Numbered from the stretch's first letter, positions 31,684-41,031 are shown. The stretch: 46,512 nucleotides of DNA from Spirochaeta lutea (GCF_000758165.1 NZ_JNUP01000063.1:1-46512); one strand, 5' to 3'. The notes: generated by a model not told the origin, from the letters alone. Made by a program: numbers and translations.

Positions 31684-34128
31684 ATGTCATTGGTAAAACG
31701 GCGATTGATGATCCTGGCCCTGGGGATCTTGGCGGGGACGGCGGCTTGGCCGCTCATGGAGTTTCTCCTGGGGGTTCAGGAGCGCTTTCCCGGGTATCTG
31801 CTCTTCAGTCTGGTGAGCGGCGCCGCCCTGGGGCTCACCTACGGAACCTTTTTCGGCACCGCCGATGGTATAATTGCCGGGCGCTGGTTCCGGATCGCCC
31901 AGGGAGCCGGGGCCGGTGCGGTCCTCGGACTGGTGGGAGGCGCCCTAGGGTTTCTCTCAGCCCAGGGGCTGTTTATGGTTCTGGGTGAATTAATCTTCAC
32001 CGGCAGTTCCCAGATCCGGGGCTGGGCCCTGACCCTTTCCCGGGCTTTGGGCTGGAGTATTTTGGGGCTCTTCGTGGGAGCCGTGGAGGGGGTCCGTGCC
32101 AGGAGTCTGAGGAAGTCCGGAATCGGTATGCTGGGCGGGTTCACCGGCGGACTCTTCGGGGGGGTGGTATTGGAGGCCCTGAGTATCTTGCTTCCCGGAG
32201 CTGCCCTGGGAACCCTGGTGGGCTTGACGGTGTTCGGGGGATGTATCGGTCTGTCCTACGGGCTTGTGGAGCGTAGTTTATCCTACGGGGCCCTGCGGGT
32301 GCTGAACGGTCCCTTTAAGGGGAAGGAATTTATCCTGAATCAACGCTTGATCCGTATCGGCAGCGATGCACGCTGCGATGTGTTATTAGAGGGGTACCGG
32401 GATGTGGAGGCTGTGCATGCCCTCATCCATCTACGCCGGGGTGAGCTGTATCTGGAGCCGGCGGAAGCCGGGGGCACTGTGGTGGTTAACGATGATCTGA
32501 CGGATCAGCGGCTATTGAAGTTCGATGATGTACTGAAGATCGGAAGAGCCAAGCTGTTTTTTAAACAGGTCCTGGTTATCCTGGCGGTGATTCTGCCCTT
32601 GGGCATTGGAATCCCCCTGAACCTTCATGCCCAGGAAGTTACCATCGGCCAAGTGGACACCTCCCGGCTTTTGACCCGCCAGGAGGTGGGGCTGTTTTTG
32701 AGTATCCGGGATGACCAGGGGTTTCCGGTAAACCGGCTGAGCACCCAGGATCTGCGGGTGTACGAGTCCGGGGATGGTGAGAACTTCATTCCCGTACCCC
32801 TGACGGGGTTTAACACCTATTCATCCGGGGAACAGGGAATTGATTTTTACCTTTTGGTGGATAATTCGGGGAGCATGTACGAAACCATCGACGGAGAGAC
32901 CACCCAGGATCCGGCTGCCATGCGGATGGCTCAGGTCCGCAGCGCTCTGATCCGGTTTTTGGATAACCTCGCGTTGCCCAGGGACCGGGCGGGTATCTAC
33001 ACCTTTAATACCTACATCGATACCCTGACTCCTCCGACGGATGACCCCGGGCTTCTTCGCCGGGCCTTGGGGGAGATCCAGCGGCCGGCCAGGGCGGATG
33101 GATACACGGAATTGTATGCGGCGATAAGCCGTCTTTCCGGTGCCCTGGAGAGCGGTCCCCGACGGAAGGTGATTATTGTGCTCTCCGACGGGGAGAATCT
33201 TCCCTACCGGTACGGTGAGGGGCAGCCCCATCCCCTCTTCGGCGACCGAATTTTTACCATGGATGACGGGGTGCAGGAGCTTCAACGCGCCGGGGTTTCC
33301 CTCTTCGCCGTGGGATACGGCCCTGTGTGGGAACAGAGTCTGGTTCCCCTGACTGCTCAGGCTGGGGGTGAGGTCTACAACGCCTCGGATTCCGCCGAGC
33401 TTGCCGGGGTGTACCGGGATATCCGGGAGCAGGTGCTGCGGGAATACTCCTTGAGCTACCGGGCGGCCATGATTCCTTCCCCCAGGCGTACTATCCGGGT
33501 TGAGTACCTGCCCGGGAGCGGGGCGCCCGGTGGTGCGGAGACAGGCTCCGGGTCTGCTGCGGCGGACGGAGCGGCCGGGCAGGGAACCGGCAGCGGTGCC
33601 GTGGCCGGGGGCGCGGATGCGGCCCGGAACGCGGATGCGGCCTGGGCCCAGCGGGAGTACTTCTCCGGGACTCTTCTGGGAATTCCCGGGGGCCTAAGTC
33701 CCTGGGTGGGGCTCGGGGCGGTGCTGGTCAGCTTGGCGGTGTGGCTGGTATTGACCCGGCTGCGGTTTTTAAACCGCTGGAAGTCTCCAAACCTTGAAAT
33801 CTTGGGGAAGGGTAGTACGAGGATGTTCGCCCTGGGACCCGAGGAAACCATTATCGGCTCCAGTGATGCCGACGATGTAACCCTGGTCGGTTCACCGAAC
33901 ACCAAACCCCATCACGCTACAGTAGTCTACGATCCGGGTAAGCACCAATACACCGTGGTCAGTGAGGACGGCATCCGGGTGAACAATAAGAAAACCAGCC
34001 GGCGACCCCTGGAATCCGGGGATGTCATCGATCTGGGGGGTACCCTGGTTGTTTTTGACGAACCGGAGCACCCGGGACCTGAGGGCGACGACGCCTCGAA
34101 ACAGACGCCCCGGAAACCCGCCACCTAG
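31684..34128 (+). CDS. Multi-pass protein with FHA - vWA - FHA architecture
   Basis: 814 residues. Gly-rich hydrophobic segments at about 8-195 are followed by a cytoplasm-type FHA domain (about 205-295; FILNQRLIRIGSDARCDVLL), a membrane segment (296-312) ending in a signal-like LNLHAQ, a vWA domain (about 385-590) with MIDAS motif DNSGSM (393-398) and DGEN, a Gly/Ala-rich linker, a membrane segment (about 662-685), and a C-terminal FHA-like domain (ALGPEETIIGSSDADDVTL; HHATVVYD). The start at 31684 has GGGAGG 9 nt upstream; two earlier in-frame starts (31675, 31654) are weaker. It is probably an effector or scaffold recognising phosphothreonine made by the adjacent kinase. Confidence 0.9.
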   Translation: MSLVKRRLMILALGILAGTAAWPLMEFLLGVQERFPGYLLFSLVSGAALGLTYGTFFGTADGIIAGRWFRIAQGAGAGAVLGLVGGALGFLSAQGLFMVLGELIFTGSSQIRGWALTLSRALGWSILGLFVGAVEGVRARSLRKSGIGMLGGFTGGLFGGVVLEALSILLPGAALGTLVGLTVFGGCIGLSYGLVERSLSYGALRVLNGPFKGKEFILNQRLIRIGSDARCDVLLEGYRDVEAVHALIHLRRGELYLEPAEAGGTVVVNDDLTDQRLLKFDDVLKIGRAKLFFKQVLVILAVILPLGIGIPLNLHAQEVTIGQVDTSRLLTRQEVGLFLSIRDDQGFPVNRLSTQDLRVYESGDGENFIPVPLTGFNTYSSGEQGIDFYLLVDNSGSMYETIDGETTQDPAAMRMAQVRSALIRFLDNLALPRDRAGIYTFNTYIDTLTPPTDDPGLLRRALGEIQRPARADGYTELYAAISRLSGALESGPRRKVIIVLSDGENLPYRYGEGQPHPLFGDRIFTMDDGVQELQRAGVSLFAVGYGPVWEQSLVPLTAQAGGEVYNASDSAELAGVYRDIREQVLREYSLSYRAAMIPSPRRTIRVEYLPGSGAPGGAETGSGSAAADGAAGQGTGSGAVAGGADAARNADAAWAQREYFSGTLLGIPGGLSPWVGLGAVLVSLAVWLVLTRLRFLNRWKSPNLEILGKGSTRMFALGPEETIIGSSDADDVTLVGSPNTKPHHATVVYDPGKHQYTVVSEDGIRVNNKKTSRRPLESGDVIDLGGTLVVFDEPEHPGPEGDDASKQTPRKPAT

Positions 34129-34183
34129 GAAACGAGCAACCATCCGAGCCGTCTGACACCCTTCCGGGGGATGGCTGGGCGGG

Positions 34184-35095
34184 TTATCCCCGGCTCTGGG
34201 AAGGCCAGTTGCGCAGAACCCTTAGGGCGGTCTGGCGAAGTGCCCGGGCCGCGGGGCTCAGGGAATCCAGGGCACGGTACAGAAGAAAGAGGGTACGGGA
34301 AGGGCTGTTCGGTCCGGAAATAGACCGATATGCCAGGCCGGTATCCCGGCGAATCATCCGGGGAACCAAGCCGATCCCCAGCCCGGCGGCAACCAGACCC
34401 TGGATTGTCTCGATTTCCCCGCTCTCCAGCACTACCCGGGGCTGAACGCCCGCACCCTCTAGGCTCTCCCGGATAATCTTTTGGAATCCGTGACTCTGTT
34501 TCATCATGATGAAGGAATCGTCTTTAAGTTCCTCCAGGGAAACCCCGGGGCCGGCAAGTCCGGGCCCGGCAAGATGGTGCCCCAGGGGCAGGGCAAGAAT
34601 AACCGGCTCGGTAAAGAGGGTGTCCGCCTCAAGGCCCGGCCCCAGTCCCGCCTCATCGGTAATAGCCATCTCCACCTCGAAGTTCCGAAGCGCCCCCGCA
34701 AGGCCAGGAGAGCTTGCCTCGGTCAGTTCTACCTCCAGCCCCGGATGGGTATTGGTAAAGGATTGGAGCAGGGGCGGGAGCAGATATGTGCCTGTTGCCG
34801 GTAGGCAGCCCAGATGGATTCCGCCACGCCGCAGACCCTCCAGCTCCTCCATTTCCAATTGAACCCGCTCAAGCTGGTGGATGATTTCACCTGCCCTGGT
34901 GTGAAGCAGTCTTCCCCGGGCGGTCAGCCGGGCACCCTGGCGTCCGCGTTCGAACAGGACCCCGCCGAGCTCATCCTCCAGCTTGGCAATCTGGGCCGAT
35001 AAGGAGGGTTGGCTTACATTTGCCCGTTCGGCACCCCTGGTGAAGGAGCCGGTTTGTACCACCGCTAAAAAGTACCTGAGTTGATGTATTTCCAT
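34184..35095 (-). CDS. LysR-family transcriptional regulator
   Basis: 303 residues. N-terminal HTH is canonical (MEIHQLRYFLAVVQTGSFTR; ANVSQPSLSAQIAKLEDELG), followed by a two-lobe effector domain (GGIHLGCLPATGTYLLPPLL; GLVAAGLGIGLVPRMIRR), closest in style to the OxyR/CynR branch. No obvious redox cysteines are seen. The ATG has AGGA 7 nt upstream. It is divergent from leuC, and the 103-bp intergenic region holds a T-N11-A palindrome, so it is the likely activator of the leuCD unit, perhaps responding to a pathway intermediate. Confidence 0.93.
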   Translation of the reverse strand: MEIHQLRYFLAVVQTGSFTRGAERANVSQPSLSAQIAKLEDELGGVLFERGRQGARLTARGRLLHTRAGEIIHQLERVQLEMEELEGLRRGGIHLGCLPATGTYLLPPLLQSFTNTHPGLEVELTEASSPGLAGALRNFEVEMAITDEAGLGPGLEADTLFTEPVILALPLGHHLAGPGLAGPGVSLEELKDDSFIMMKQSHGFQKIIRESLEGAGVQPRVVLESGEIETIQGLVAAGLGIGLVPRMIRRDTGLAYRSISGPNSPSRTLFLLYRALDSLSPAARALRQTALRVLRNWPSQSRG

Positions 35096-35105
35096 AGGCA
35101 AATCC

Positions 35106-35120
35106 TATATATAATATAGA
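35106..35120. promoter_or_regulatory. LysR-type T-N11-A operator candidate
   Basis: CTATATATAATATAG is a perfect 6-bp inverted repeat around ATA, and T35107 to A35119 has the exact T-N11-A spacing of LysR-family sites. It lies 11 bp upstream of the lysR ATG and 78 bp upstream of leuC. Confidence 0.55.
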
Positions 35121-35138
35121 AACAATATCTTTTACAAA
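35109..35138 (-). promoter_or_regulatory. Candidate promoter of the LysR gene
   Basis: On the minus strand TTGTAA (35133-35138) and TATATA (35109-35114, 18-bp spacer; TTATAT with 17) lie across the T-N11-A palindrome, which fits LysR autorepression. The very AT-rich region makes chance matches easy. Confidence 0.35.
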
Positions 35139-35198
35139 TATAACCCGGGGGAGTACACTCTGTCCAACCATCAGCCAATGAATTGCAGGAGGTACGCA

Positions 35199-36623
35199 AT
35201 GGCAACAGGAACATTGTACAACAAGGTATGGAATGCCCATGCCGTAACAACATTGCCCACTGGGCAGACTCAGCTCTTTATCGGGCTGCACATGATTCAT
35301 GAGGTAACCAGTCCCCAAGCATTTGATATGCTCAGAGAACGGGGCCTGAAGGTAGCCTACCCCCAGCGGACCTTTGCGACCATGGACCATATCGTGCCTA
35401 CCCTCAGCCAGTCCCGGCCCTTCGGAGATTCCCAGGCGGAACTGATGATGCAGGCCATTGAAAAAAATACCAAGGAATTCGGAGTACCCTTCTTCAACTT
35501 TGAAACCGGCAAGCAAGGCGTAGTTCACATCATCGGACCCGAGCTCGGGCTCACCCAGCCGGGCATGACCATTGCCTGCGGAGATTCCCATACCTCGACC
35601 CATGGAGCCTTCGGAACCCTTGCCTTCGGCATCGGAACCAGCCAGGTGCGGGACGTCTTAGCAACCCAATGCCTGGCTATGGATCCCCTCAAGGTGCGGC
35701 GGATCGAGATAAACGGCCAGCTCCGGCCCGGGGTTACCCCTAAGGATGTGGCCCTGTTTATTATCAACCGTCTTGGGGTTAAGGGCGGCATCGGGTTTGC
35801 CTACGAATACGCCGGAGAGGTTTTCGACTCCATGACCATGGAAGGCCGGATGACGGTTTGTAATATGTCCATTGAGGGCGGCGCCAGGGCCGGGTATGTG
35901 AATCCCGACCAAACCACCTTCGATTACCTGAAGGGCAGGGAGTACAGCCCCAAGGGCGCGGAATGGGATGCAGCAGTGGAAACCTGGAAGGGTTTTGCCA
36001 GCGATTCAGATGCCCAATACGACGAGGTGGTGGTTTTCGACGCCCAGGATATAGAACCCATGGTAACCTGGGGCATCACCCCGGGGCAGAGTGTGGGAAT
36101 CAGCCAGGCCCTGCCCGATCCGGCAGCCATGCCCCAAGGAGGCGAGCGCACCAGTACCGAGCTGGCCTACCAGCATATGAAGCTCAAGCCCGGGCAGAAG
36201 ACCACCGATATCGCCATTGATGTGGCTTTCATCGGGAGCTGTACCAACGGCCGGATTGAGGACTTGCGGGCGGCGGCAGAGGTCGTAAAGGGCCGGAAGG
36301 TCGCCGAGGGTGTTCATGCCTTTGTAGTCCCGGGGTCCATGCAGGTCCGTAAGCAGGCTATGGAAGAAGGTCTGCATCGGGTGTTTCAGGAGGCGGGATT
36401 CGAATGGCGGGCGGCAGGATGTTCCATGTGTCTGGCCATGAACCCCGATCAGCTCAAGGGCGATCAGATCAGCGCAAGCTCCAGTAACCGGAACTTTATC
36501 GGACGCCAGGGCAGCCCCTCGGGACGGACCCTGCTCATGTCCCCGGCCATGGTGGCAGCGGCAGCAGTTACCGGAAAGGTAACGGATGTCAGGGATCTGG
36601 ATCCCGTCCAGGGCGTAGCCTGA
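35199..36623 (+). CDS. leuC: 3-isopropylmalate dehydratase large subunit
   Basis: 474 residues. With LeuD it isomerises 2- to 3-isopropylmalate in leucine synthesis. Aconitase-family 4Fe-4S ligands are present: Cys348 in GSCTNG and Cys408/Cys411 in GCSMC. Substrate-site motifs [14 protein letters not shown] (127-140) and [11 protein letters not shown] are also conserved. GGAGG 6 nt before the ATG fixes the start. leuD follows after 32 bp. leuA and leuB are not in the window. Confidence 0.97.
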   Translation: MATGTLYNKVWNAHAVTTLPTGQTQLFIGLHMIHEVTSPQAFDMLRERGLKVAYPQRTFATMDHIVPTLSQSRPFGDSQAELMMQAIEKNTKEFGVPFFNFETGKQGVVHIIGPELGLTQPGMTIACGDSHTSTHGAFGTLAFGIGTSQVRDVLATQCLAMDPLKVRRIEINGQLRPGVTPKDVALFIINRLGVKGGIGFAYEYAGEVFDSMTMEGRMTVCNMSIEGGARAGYVNPDQTTFDYLKGREYSPKGAEWDAAVETWKGFASDSDAQYDEVVVFDAQDIEPMVTWGITPGQSVGISQALPDPAAMPQGGERTSTELAYQHMKLKPGQKTTDIAIDVAFIGSCTNGRIEDLRAAAEVVKGRKVAEGVHAFVVPGSMQVRKQAMEEGLHRVFQEAGFEWRAAGCSMCLAMNPDQLKGDQISASSSNRNFIGRQGSPSGRTLLMSPAMVAAAAVTGKVTDVRDLDPVQGVA

Positions 36624-36655
36624 TCGCGGAAGATACAAAACACAAGGAGTAACAC

Positions 36656-37258
36656 ATGTCCAAGGTAACAGAAATAACCGGCCGCGCGGTGCCGGTGGTG
36701 GGCGATGATATAGATACGGACCGGATTATTCCGGCGCGGTTTCTCAAGGAAATAACCTTCAGCAGGATGGGGGAGTATCCCTTCTACGATGAACGCTTTA
36801 CCCCGGAGGGGCAGAAGAAGGATCACCCCTTCAACCAGGAACAGTACCAGGGTGCCTCCATCCTGATAAGCAATGTCAACTTCGGCTGCGGTAGCTCCCG
36901 GGAGCACGCCCCCCAATCCCTGGTTCGCTGGGGCATCAAGGCGGTGGTTGCCGAGAGCTTCGCGGAGATTTTTGCCGGGAACTGCATCATGCTTGGGACC
37001 CCGGCGGTTACTGCTTCCCCCGAGGATGTGGCGGCCTTGCAGAAAAAAGTGCAGGATGACCCGGGCATTGAAATCACTCTGGACCTAAAAACCCTGGAAA
37101 TCCGGGGGGCGGACATGATCGTAAAGGTCAGTATGCCCGAGAGCCGGCGGCAGGCCCTCCTGGAGGGTACCTGGGACAGCACCTCCTTGCTCATGTCCAA
37201 CGCTGACCGGGTAAAGAAAATTGCTGCGAAACTTCCGTACATGAATTGGGCTTCTTGA
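36656..37258 (+). CDS. leuD: 3-isopropylmalate dehydratase small subunit
   Basis: 200 residues, the usual length. The swivelling-domain motif DDIDTDRIIPARFL (17-30) and the conserved NFGCGSSREHAP loop are intact. It forms the heterodimer with LeuC. AAGGAG lies before the ATG. The cyclic-nucleotide-binding-domain gene begins 15 bp after the stop, so leuD is probably cotranscribed with it. Confidence 0.97.
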   Translation: MSKVTEITGRAVPVVGDDIDTDRIIPARFLKEITFSRMGEYPFYDERFTPEGQKKDHPFNQEQYQGASILISNVNFGCGSSREHAPQSLVRWGIKAVVAESFAEIFAGNCIMLGTPAVTASPEDVAALQKKVQDDPGIEITLDLKTLEIRGADMIVKVSMPESRRQALLEGTWDSTSLLMSNADRVKKIAAKLPYMNWAS

Positions 37259-37273
37259 TATATACTGGAAGTT

Positions 37274-37852
37274 ATGAATGTTATATCCAAAGATATTGAT
37301 ACCATAATTCCAACTCTGGAAAACTCTCGGCTTGGGGCCCACCTGAGCCGGGAGGAGTTGGAGATGCTGACGGGGTTCTGCGAGCTGCGCCACTACGAGC
37401 CCGGCGAGACGGTGATCGTGGAGGGCTCCATGGGCCATGAGATGTTCATCGTGGTGGATCAGACCGTAGTGGTGGAGATCAGTGCTGCCAGTACGGGAAA
37501 AAACGCCTATGTGGACACCCTCTGCGAGGGAGAGATCATTGGAGAGACCGCCCTGTTCGTGAATGCTAAACGCACTGCCCATGTGAAGGCCCCCGACGGC
37601 GCCAAACTTCTGGTGCTTTCCCGGCCGGGCTTTTTTTCGTTGCTCAAGGAGCGGGGAAAGCTGGGCATCAAGTTCCTGTTCATGATTATCTACGGACTAA
37701 TCGGACGGTTGCGGGCTGCCAATGAAGAACTGGCTTTCGAGCGCCGCTCGGACAGCAGTCAGGGCGACATTGACGACCTCATTGCCGGAATGGTTCCGGA
37801 TGATGCCCTGCGGGCTCTGGAAAACCTGAAAGGGAATGGTGACGGCTGTTGA
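37274..37852 (+). CDS. Stand-alone cyclic-nucleotide-binding-domain protein
   Basis: 192 residues. A CAP_ED/cNMP domain (about 15-145) has the phosphate-binding-cassette pattern GEIIGETALFVNAKRTAHV, including Glu and Arg positions needed for cyclic nucleotide binding. There is no C-terminal winged helix as in CRP/FNR; instead a hydrophobic helix (LGIKFLFMIIYGLIGRLRAA) and a short acidic tail follow. It may bind cAMP or cGMP or act as a protein-binding module. It follows leuD by 15 bp and overlaps the next gene by 17 bp. Confidence 0.85.
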   Translation: MNVISKDIDTIIPTLENSRLGAHLSREELEMLTGFCELRHYEPGETVIVEGSMGHEMFIVVDQTVVVEISAASTGKNAYVDTLCEGEIIGETALFVNAKRTAHVKAPDGAKLLVLSRPGFFSLLKERGKLGIKFLFMIIYGLIGRLRAANEELAFERRSDSSQGDIDDLIAGMVPDDALRALENLKGNGDGC

Positions 37853-38969
37853 TAGACAGCTGCCACACTTGCCCCTAAACTATCTGCATATGCAAGCGGA
37901 ATCTTCCCAAAACCCTGGGGATCCTGGTCAAAAACCCTCAGGCAGTAGAAAAGACCGACCGTCCATCTGGATAAAAACCGACCACACCAAGGGCCACGAC
38001 CAGGTGCGCGATCCCATGGAGTCCCGCGTCCGGGATCAAACCCCTTTTGTTGATAGCAAAAAGCGGCCGTGGACCATCACCGTCCTTGGTGCAGGTGTGG
38101 TGGGCAGCCTGATTACAGCGGTGCTGCTGAACTCGGGATGCGATGTGATCCTGGTCGCCCGGCCGGACCGTAAGGCGGAGCTGGATCAGTGGGGTCTCAT
38201 TGTCCACCATATGGATGCCGAGGCGCCCACCCGGTGGAAACCCGAGGTGCGTGATACCCTGGTCGGATCGCCTGTCACCGATTGGCTGATAGTAGCTCTG
38301 CCTAACCAGCAGCTGGATGGGATAATTCCCGACTTGGTTCGGACCCGGTATCCGAATATCCTTATTTTTGGAAATAATGGAGGGGGATTTGAACGCTTCC
38401 GTCAGGCCATGGGCCGGCGGGTTGCCTTCGGATATCCCGGTTGTGCAGGATACAAGAAGGGAGCGGTCATATATTTCCGATTTTATCGAGGATGGGCCTG
38501 CACGCTCTTAACCACCACCCTTGGGGAGATGGGAGGGCGTCTCACCAACCGGTTGATTTTTCTGACCAGCCAAATTCGCCAGGGAGGTTGGTACGCCATC
38601 ATGCATAGCGAGATGGAGTCGTGGCAAATCAGCCACACCAGCGTCATGCGTCCCATCGTGCTGGCTCTTGACCGCTGCGGCGGTTCCTTGGAAACCCTGA
38701 GCACATCCTCTAATGAACTAAAACGGGTGGTTAAGGAGATTCGTAGGAATTTTTTCCAGCAGCTACGGGCGCGGTTTATTATAGCACCCGTCAAGATGAC
38801 TGCCTTCTTTCTTCCCATGGGGATAATCACGCGTCTATTGTCCTGGTATTTTTCCACCCCCCTGGGGCAGGAATCGGTGGGGGGGTACCTGATCCGAAAT
38901 CGAGCCGAGCTGGAGTTTGTATTTGCCGAATACAGTAGAATAACAAGACAAAAACAAAAAACGTCTTAA
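37836..38969 (+). CDS. Ketopantoate-reductase-like (ApbA/PanE) dehydrogenase
   Basis: 377 residues. The Rossmann dinucleotide loop VLGAGVVGSL (83-92) is followed by the ApbA/PanE N-domain pattern (GCDVILVARP; WLIVALPNQQLDGIIP) and a C-terminal helical domain. PanE reduces 2-dehydropantoate with NADPH; many homologues act on other 2-oxo acids, and the active-site Lys/Asn/Glu set cannot be confirmed by eye. The first 75 residues are polar and non-conserved in appearance, so the true start may be an ATG at 38016. The upstream start overlaps the cNMP gene by 17 bp and has AAAGGG just before it. Confidence 0.75.
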   Translation: MVTAVDRQLPHLPLNYLHMQAESSQNPGDPGQKPSGSRKDRPSIWIKTDHTKGHDQVRDPMESRVRDQTPFVDSKKRPWTITVLGAGVVGSLITAVLLNSGCDVILVARPDRKAELDQWGLIVHHMDAEAPTRWKPEVRDTLVGSPVTDWLIVALPNQQLDGIIPDLVRTRYPNILIFGNNGGGFERFRQAMGRRVAFGYPGCAGYKKGAVIYFRFYRGWACTLLTTTLGEMGGRLTNRLIFLTSQIRQGGWYAIMHSEMESWQISHTSVMRPIVLALDRCGGSLETLSTSSNELKRVVKEIRRNFFQQLRARFIIAPVKMTAFFLPMGIITRLLSWYFSTPLGQESVGGYLIRNRAELEFVFAEYSRITRQKQKTS

Positions 38970-39026
38970 AAATAGTAGACAAAGTGTAAAAACATTTGAT
39001 ACTCTTTGAAAATAAGGAGTATTCGT

Positions 39027-39782
39027 ATGTCCAACACAGCTGCAGGTATAAACGCTGCCTCTTCCCAAGAGGTTCTCCAGGGATACCGCTACAACAGTGA
39101 GACCGGGAACTACCAATGTCTATTTTGTCAGGCGGGGTTTACTGCCGGGCTTGTGTATCCCTTGGAAGATGGGGCTTTTGCCCAGGCGGTGTACGCCATG
39201 AACCGCCACATCCAAAAGCAACACGGATCGGCTCTGGAGGCGTTGTTATCCCTTGACCCGGCCATATCCGGTTTGAGTGAGGTTCAGCGCCAGGTCTATG
39301 GTTTGCTTGCCCAGGGTAGGAGCGATCAGGAGGTGGCGAAAATAACCGGTAAGGCCGCCTCAACCATTCGGAACCACCGGTTTTCCCTCCGAGAGCGGGG
39401 TAGGGAAGCAAAAATCCTCGCTGCAGTGGCCCAACTCCTGCTTCCCCGGGATAAGGAGAGCTTTGTTCAGTATCCCGACACCCTCAAGGTCCGGGACGAT
39501 AGAACTATAATTACCACGGCAGAGCATGACCAGTTGATTGCTAAATATTTCGGAGGGAAGGACGGAAGCAAGCTGCTGAAGTTTCCAAAGAAGGAGAAGC
39601 ACAAGGTGGTAATCCTTGATGCCTTACAGCGGCGCTTCGAGCAAGGAGTAGATTACAAGGAATCTGAGGTGGATGATATCCTCCAAGAGGCCTTCGATGA
39701 CTATGTGACCCTCCGCCGATACCTCATCGAGTACGGTTTTCTGAACCGGGACCCCGGTGGCAAGCGGTACTGGCGGCCATAA
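39027..39782 (+). CDS. Zinc-finger-like / HTH / DUF2087 regulator
   Basis: 251 residues. The N-terminal part has a C2H2-like set, Cys-x2-Cys in YQCLFCQAGF followed later by HIQKQHG. A LuxR-type HTH follows (LSEVQRQVYGLLAQGRSDQEVAKITG; ASTIRNHRFSLRERG). The C-terminal domain fits DUF2087 (LLKFPKKEKHKVVILDALQRRF, YKESEVDDILQEAFDDY, LRRYLIEYGFLNRD, KRYW), seen in transcription regulators of Gram-positives and spirochaetes. AAGGAG 7 nt before the ATG fixes the start. It is monocistronic and convergent, 20 bp from the receiver-PP2C gene. Target genes are unknown. Confidence 0.88.
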   Translation: MSNTAAGINAASSQEVLQGYRYNSETGNYQCLFCQAGFTAGLVYPLEDGAFAQAVYAMNRHIQKQHGSALEALLSLDPAISGLSEVQRQVYGLLAQGRSDQEVAKITGKAASTIRNHRFSLRERGREAKILAAVAQLLLPRDKESFVQYPDTLKVRDDRTIITTAEHDQLIAKYFGGKDGSKLLKFPKKEKHKVVILDALQRRFEQGVDYKESEVDDILQEAFDDYVTLRRYLIEYGFLNRDPGGKRYWRP

Positions 39783-39802
39783 CCCCCGGGTAAAAACAGA
39801 CC

Positions 39803-40999
39803 CTAGGAGGTTACCGCTACAGGAAGAACCTCCAGGGCGATGAGGGTGGAATCATCCTTAAAGTCCGGACTGCCCAAACTCATAAGAAATCCCTTGGCGA
39901 GGGCCTTGGCTGAAAGGGGACCGGCGGAGTTACGCAATAGGGTTGTCATCATCTGTTCCCTGCTCAGGCGTTTCTGTTGGCTCTCGTCCTCAATTAACCC
40001 GTCGGTCAGGAGGACAACCCGGTCGCCGGTCAGCAGGGGATAGTCAATATCTCGGTAGCGGCTGGACAGCATAATTCCCGGTGCAGGATCCTTACTGACC
40101 AGAGGAATGGCCGAATCGTCCCGGAGGACAAACACTGGAGGCTGCCCGGCGCTGCATACCGTAAGGGTATTGGTGCCGGGATCGATGACCATGGCTGTAA
40201 AGGCTACCAGGATGTCCCGGTTATCTCCCATGAGGGAACAGACTCCGCGGTTTAGGTGACTAACCAGGGCTGCGGGGCTGGGGGCATCCTCGGCGGGTTG
40301 GCCTGAATGATCCAGGAGGAAGCCCTGGTACAGGGTCTTTACCATCGCTCCCACCAAGGCAGGCTTTATGCCGTGACCCGATACATCGCCCAGAAGGATG
40401 AGCATACGGCCGTTGTCCAGGGGAACGATCTCATAGAGGTCGCCGCCAACCTGGTATTGATCCACCGGACGGTACCAGATATCGAAGCGGTACCGGCTGT
40501 CTTCGGGAATCTGTGCGGAGAATAGCTGCTGCTGGAACTGGGCGGCGTCCAGGAGCTGCTGTTTGAGCTGGGTTTCCATCCTGCGGTGTTCCCGCCGGAA
40601 CCGGTACATATCCCAGGCCTTGATGATCTCCGCCTGGAGTTGATCCGATGTCCATGGTTTGAAAATGAGTCCATGGATGGATGCAGACACTGCTTTTTGC
40701 AGATCTGGAAGGTCGGCATACGCGGTTAAGAGGATGGTAAGAATCTCAGGAAAATCACGGTGAACCCTCTCCAAGAGGTCGCTACCCCGCATGCGGGGCA
40801 TACGTAAATCACTGATAAGCAGGAATACCCGGTAGGATTCAGCCTCAAGGAAGTCCAGGCAGTTCAGGGAGTCGTCAAAGCCCAGGACGGCAAAGCCGAG
40901 ATGGTCTAAAGATAGACGAATCTCCCGCTCCAGGGCTCGGAGCACCTGGATATCATCATCCACTAATACCAGAAGTGGCTTGGATTGGCTCTGTACCAT
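39803..40999 (-). CDS. Receiver domain - PP2C phosphatase (RsbU-like response regulator)
   Basis: 398 residues. An intact receiver domain (about 8-125: VLVDDD pocket, Asp64 in ISDLRMP, LTAY, and KP at about 113) is joined by a coiled linker to a SpoIIE/PP2C domain (about 160-393: VGGDLYEIVPL, LGDVSGHG, TDGLIEDE, DDSTLIAL). Phosphorylation is expected to gate phosphatase activity on a STAS-type partner. The ATG at 40999 has GGAGG 6 nt upstream. It is divergent from a histidine kinase gene with only 32 bp between start codons, so the two are a likely cognate pair. Confidence 0.93.
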   Translation of the reverse strand: MVQSQSKPLLVLVDDDIQVLRALEREIRLSLDHLGFAVLGFDDSLNCLDFLEAESYRVFLLISDLRMPRMRGSDLLERVHRDFPEILTILLTAYADLPDLQKAVSASIHGLIFKPWTSDQLQAEIIKAWDMYRFRREHRRMETQLKQQLLDAAQFQQQLFSAQIPEDSRYRFDIWYRPVDQYQVGGDLYEIVPLDNGRMLILLGDVSGHGIKPALVGAMVKTLYQGFLLDHSGQPAEDAPSPAALVSHLNRGVCSLMGDNRDILVAFTAMVIDPGTNTLTVCSAGQPPVFVLRDDSAIPLVSKDPAPGIMLSSRYRDIDYPLLTGDRVVLLTDGLIEDESQQKRLSREQMMTTLLRNSAGPLSAKALAKGFLMSLGSPDFKDDSTLIALEVLPVAVTS

Positions 41000-41014
41000 T
41001 AAAGTCCTCCGCAC

Positions 41015-41020
41015 TATAAT
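41015..41020 (+). promoter_or_regulatory. -10 box for a possibly leaderless histidine-kinase mRNA
   Basis: A perfect TATAAT ends 11 bp before the ATG at 41032. The -35 match at 40992-40997 (TGTACC) is poor. No ribosome-binding site precedes the ATG, so transcription probably starts at or within a few bases of the start codon. Confidence 0.5.
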
Positions 41021-41031
41021 TTTTACCTAAG

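Noticed and set aside
36006-36638. 210-codon frame antisense to leuC
   Set aside because: leuC is certain from its Fe-S and substrate motifs; the opposite frame has no recognisable features.
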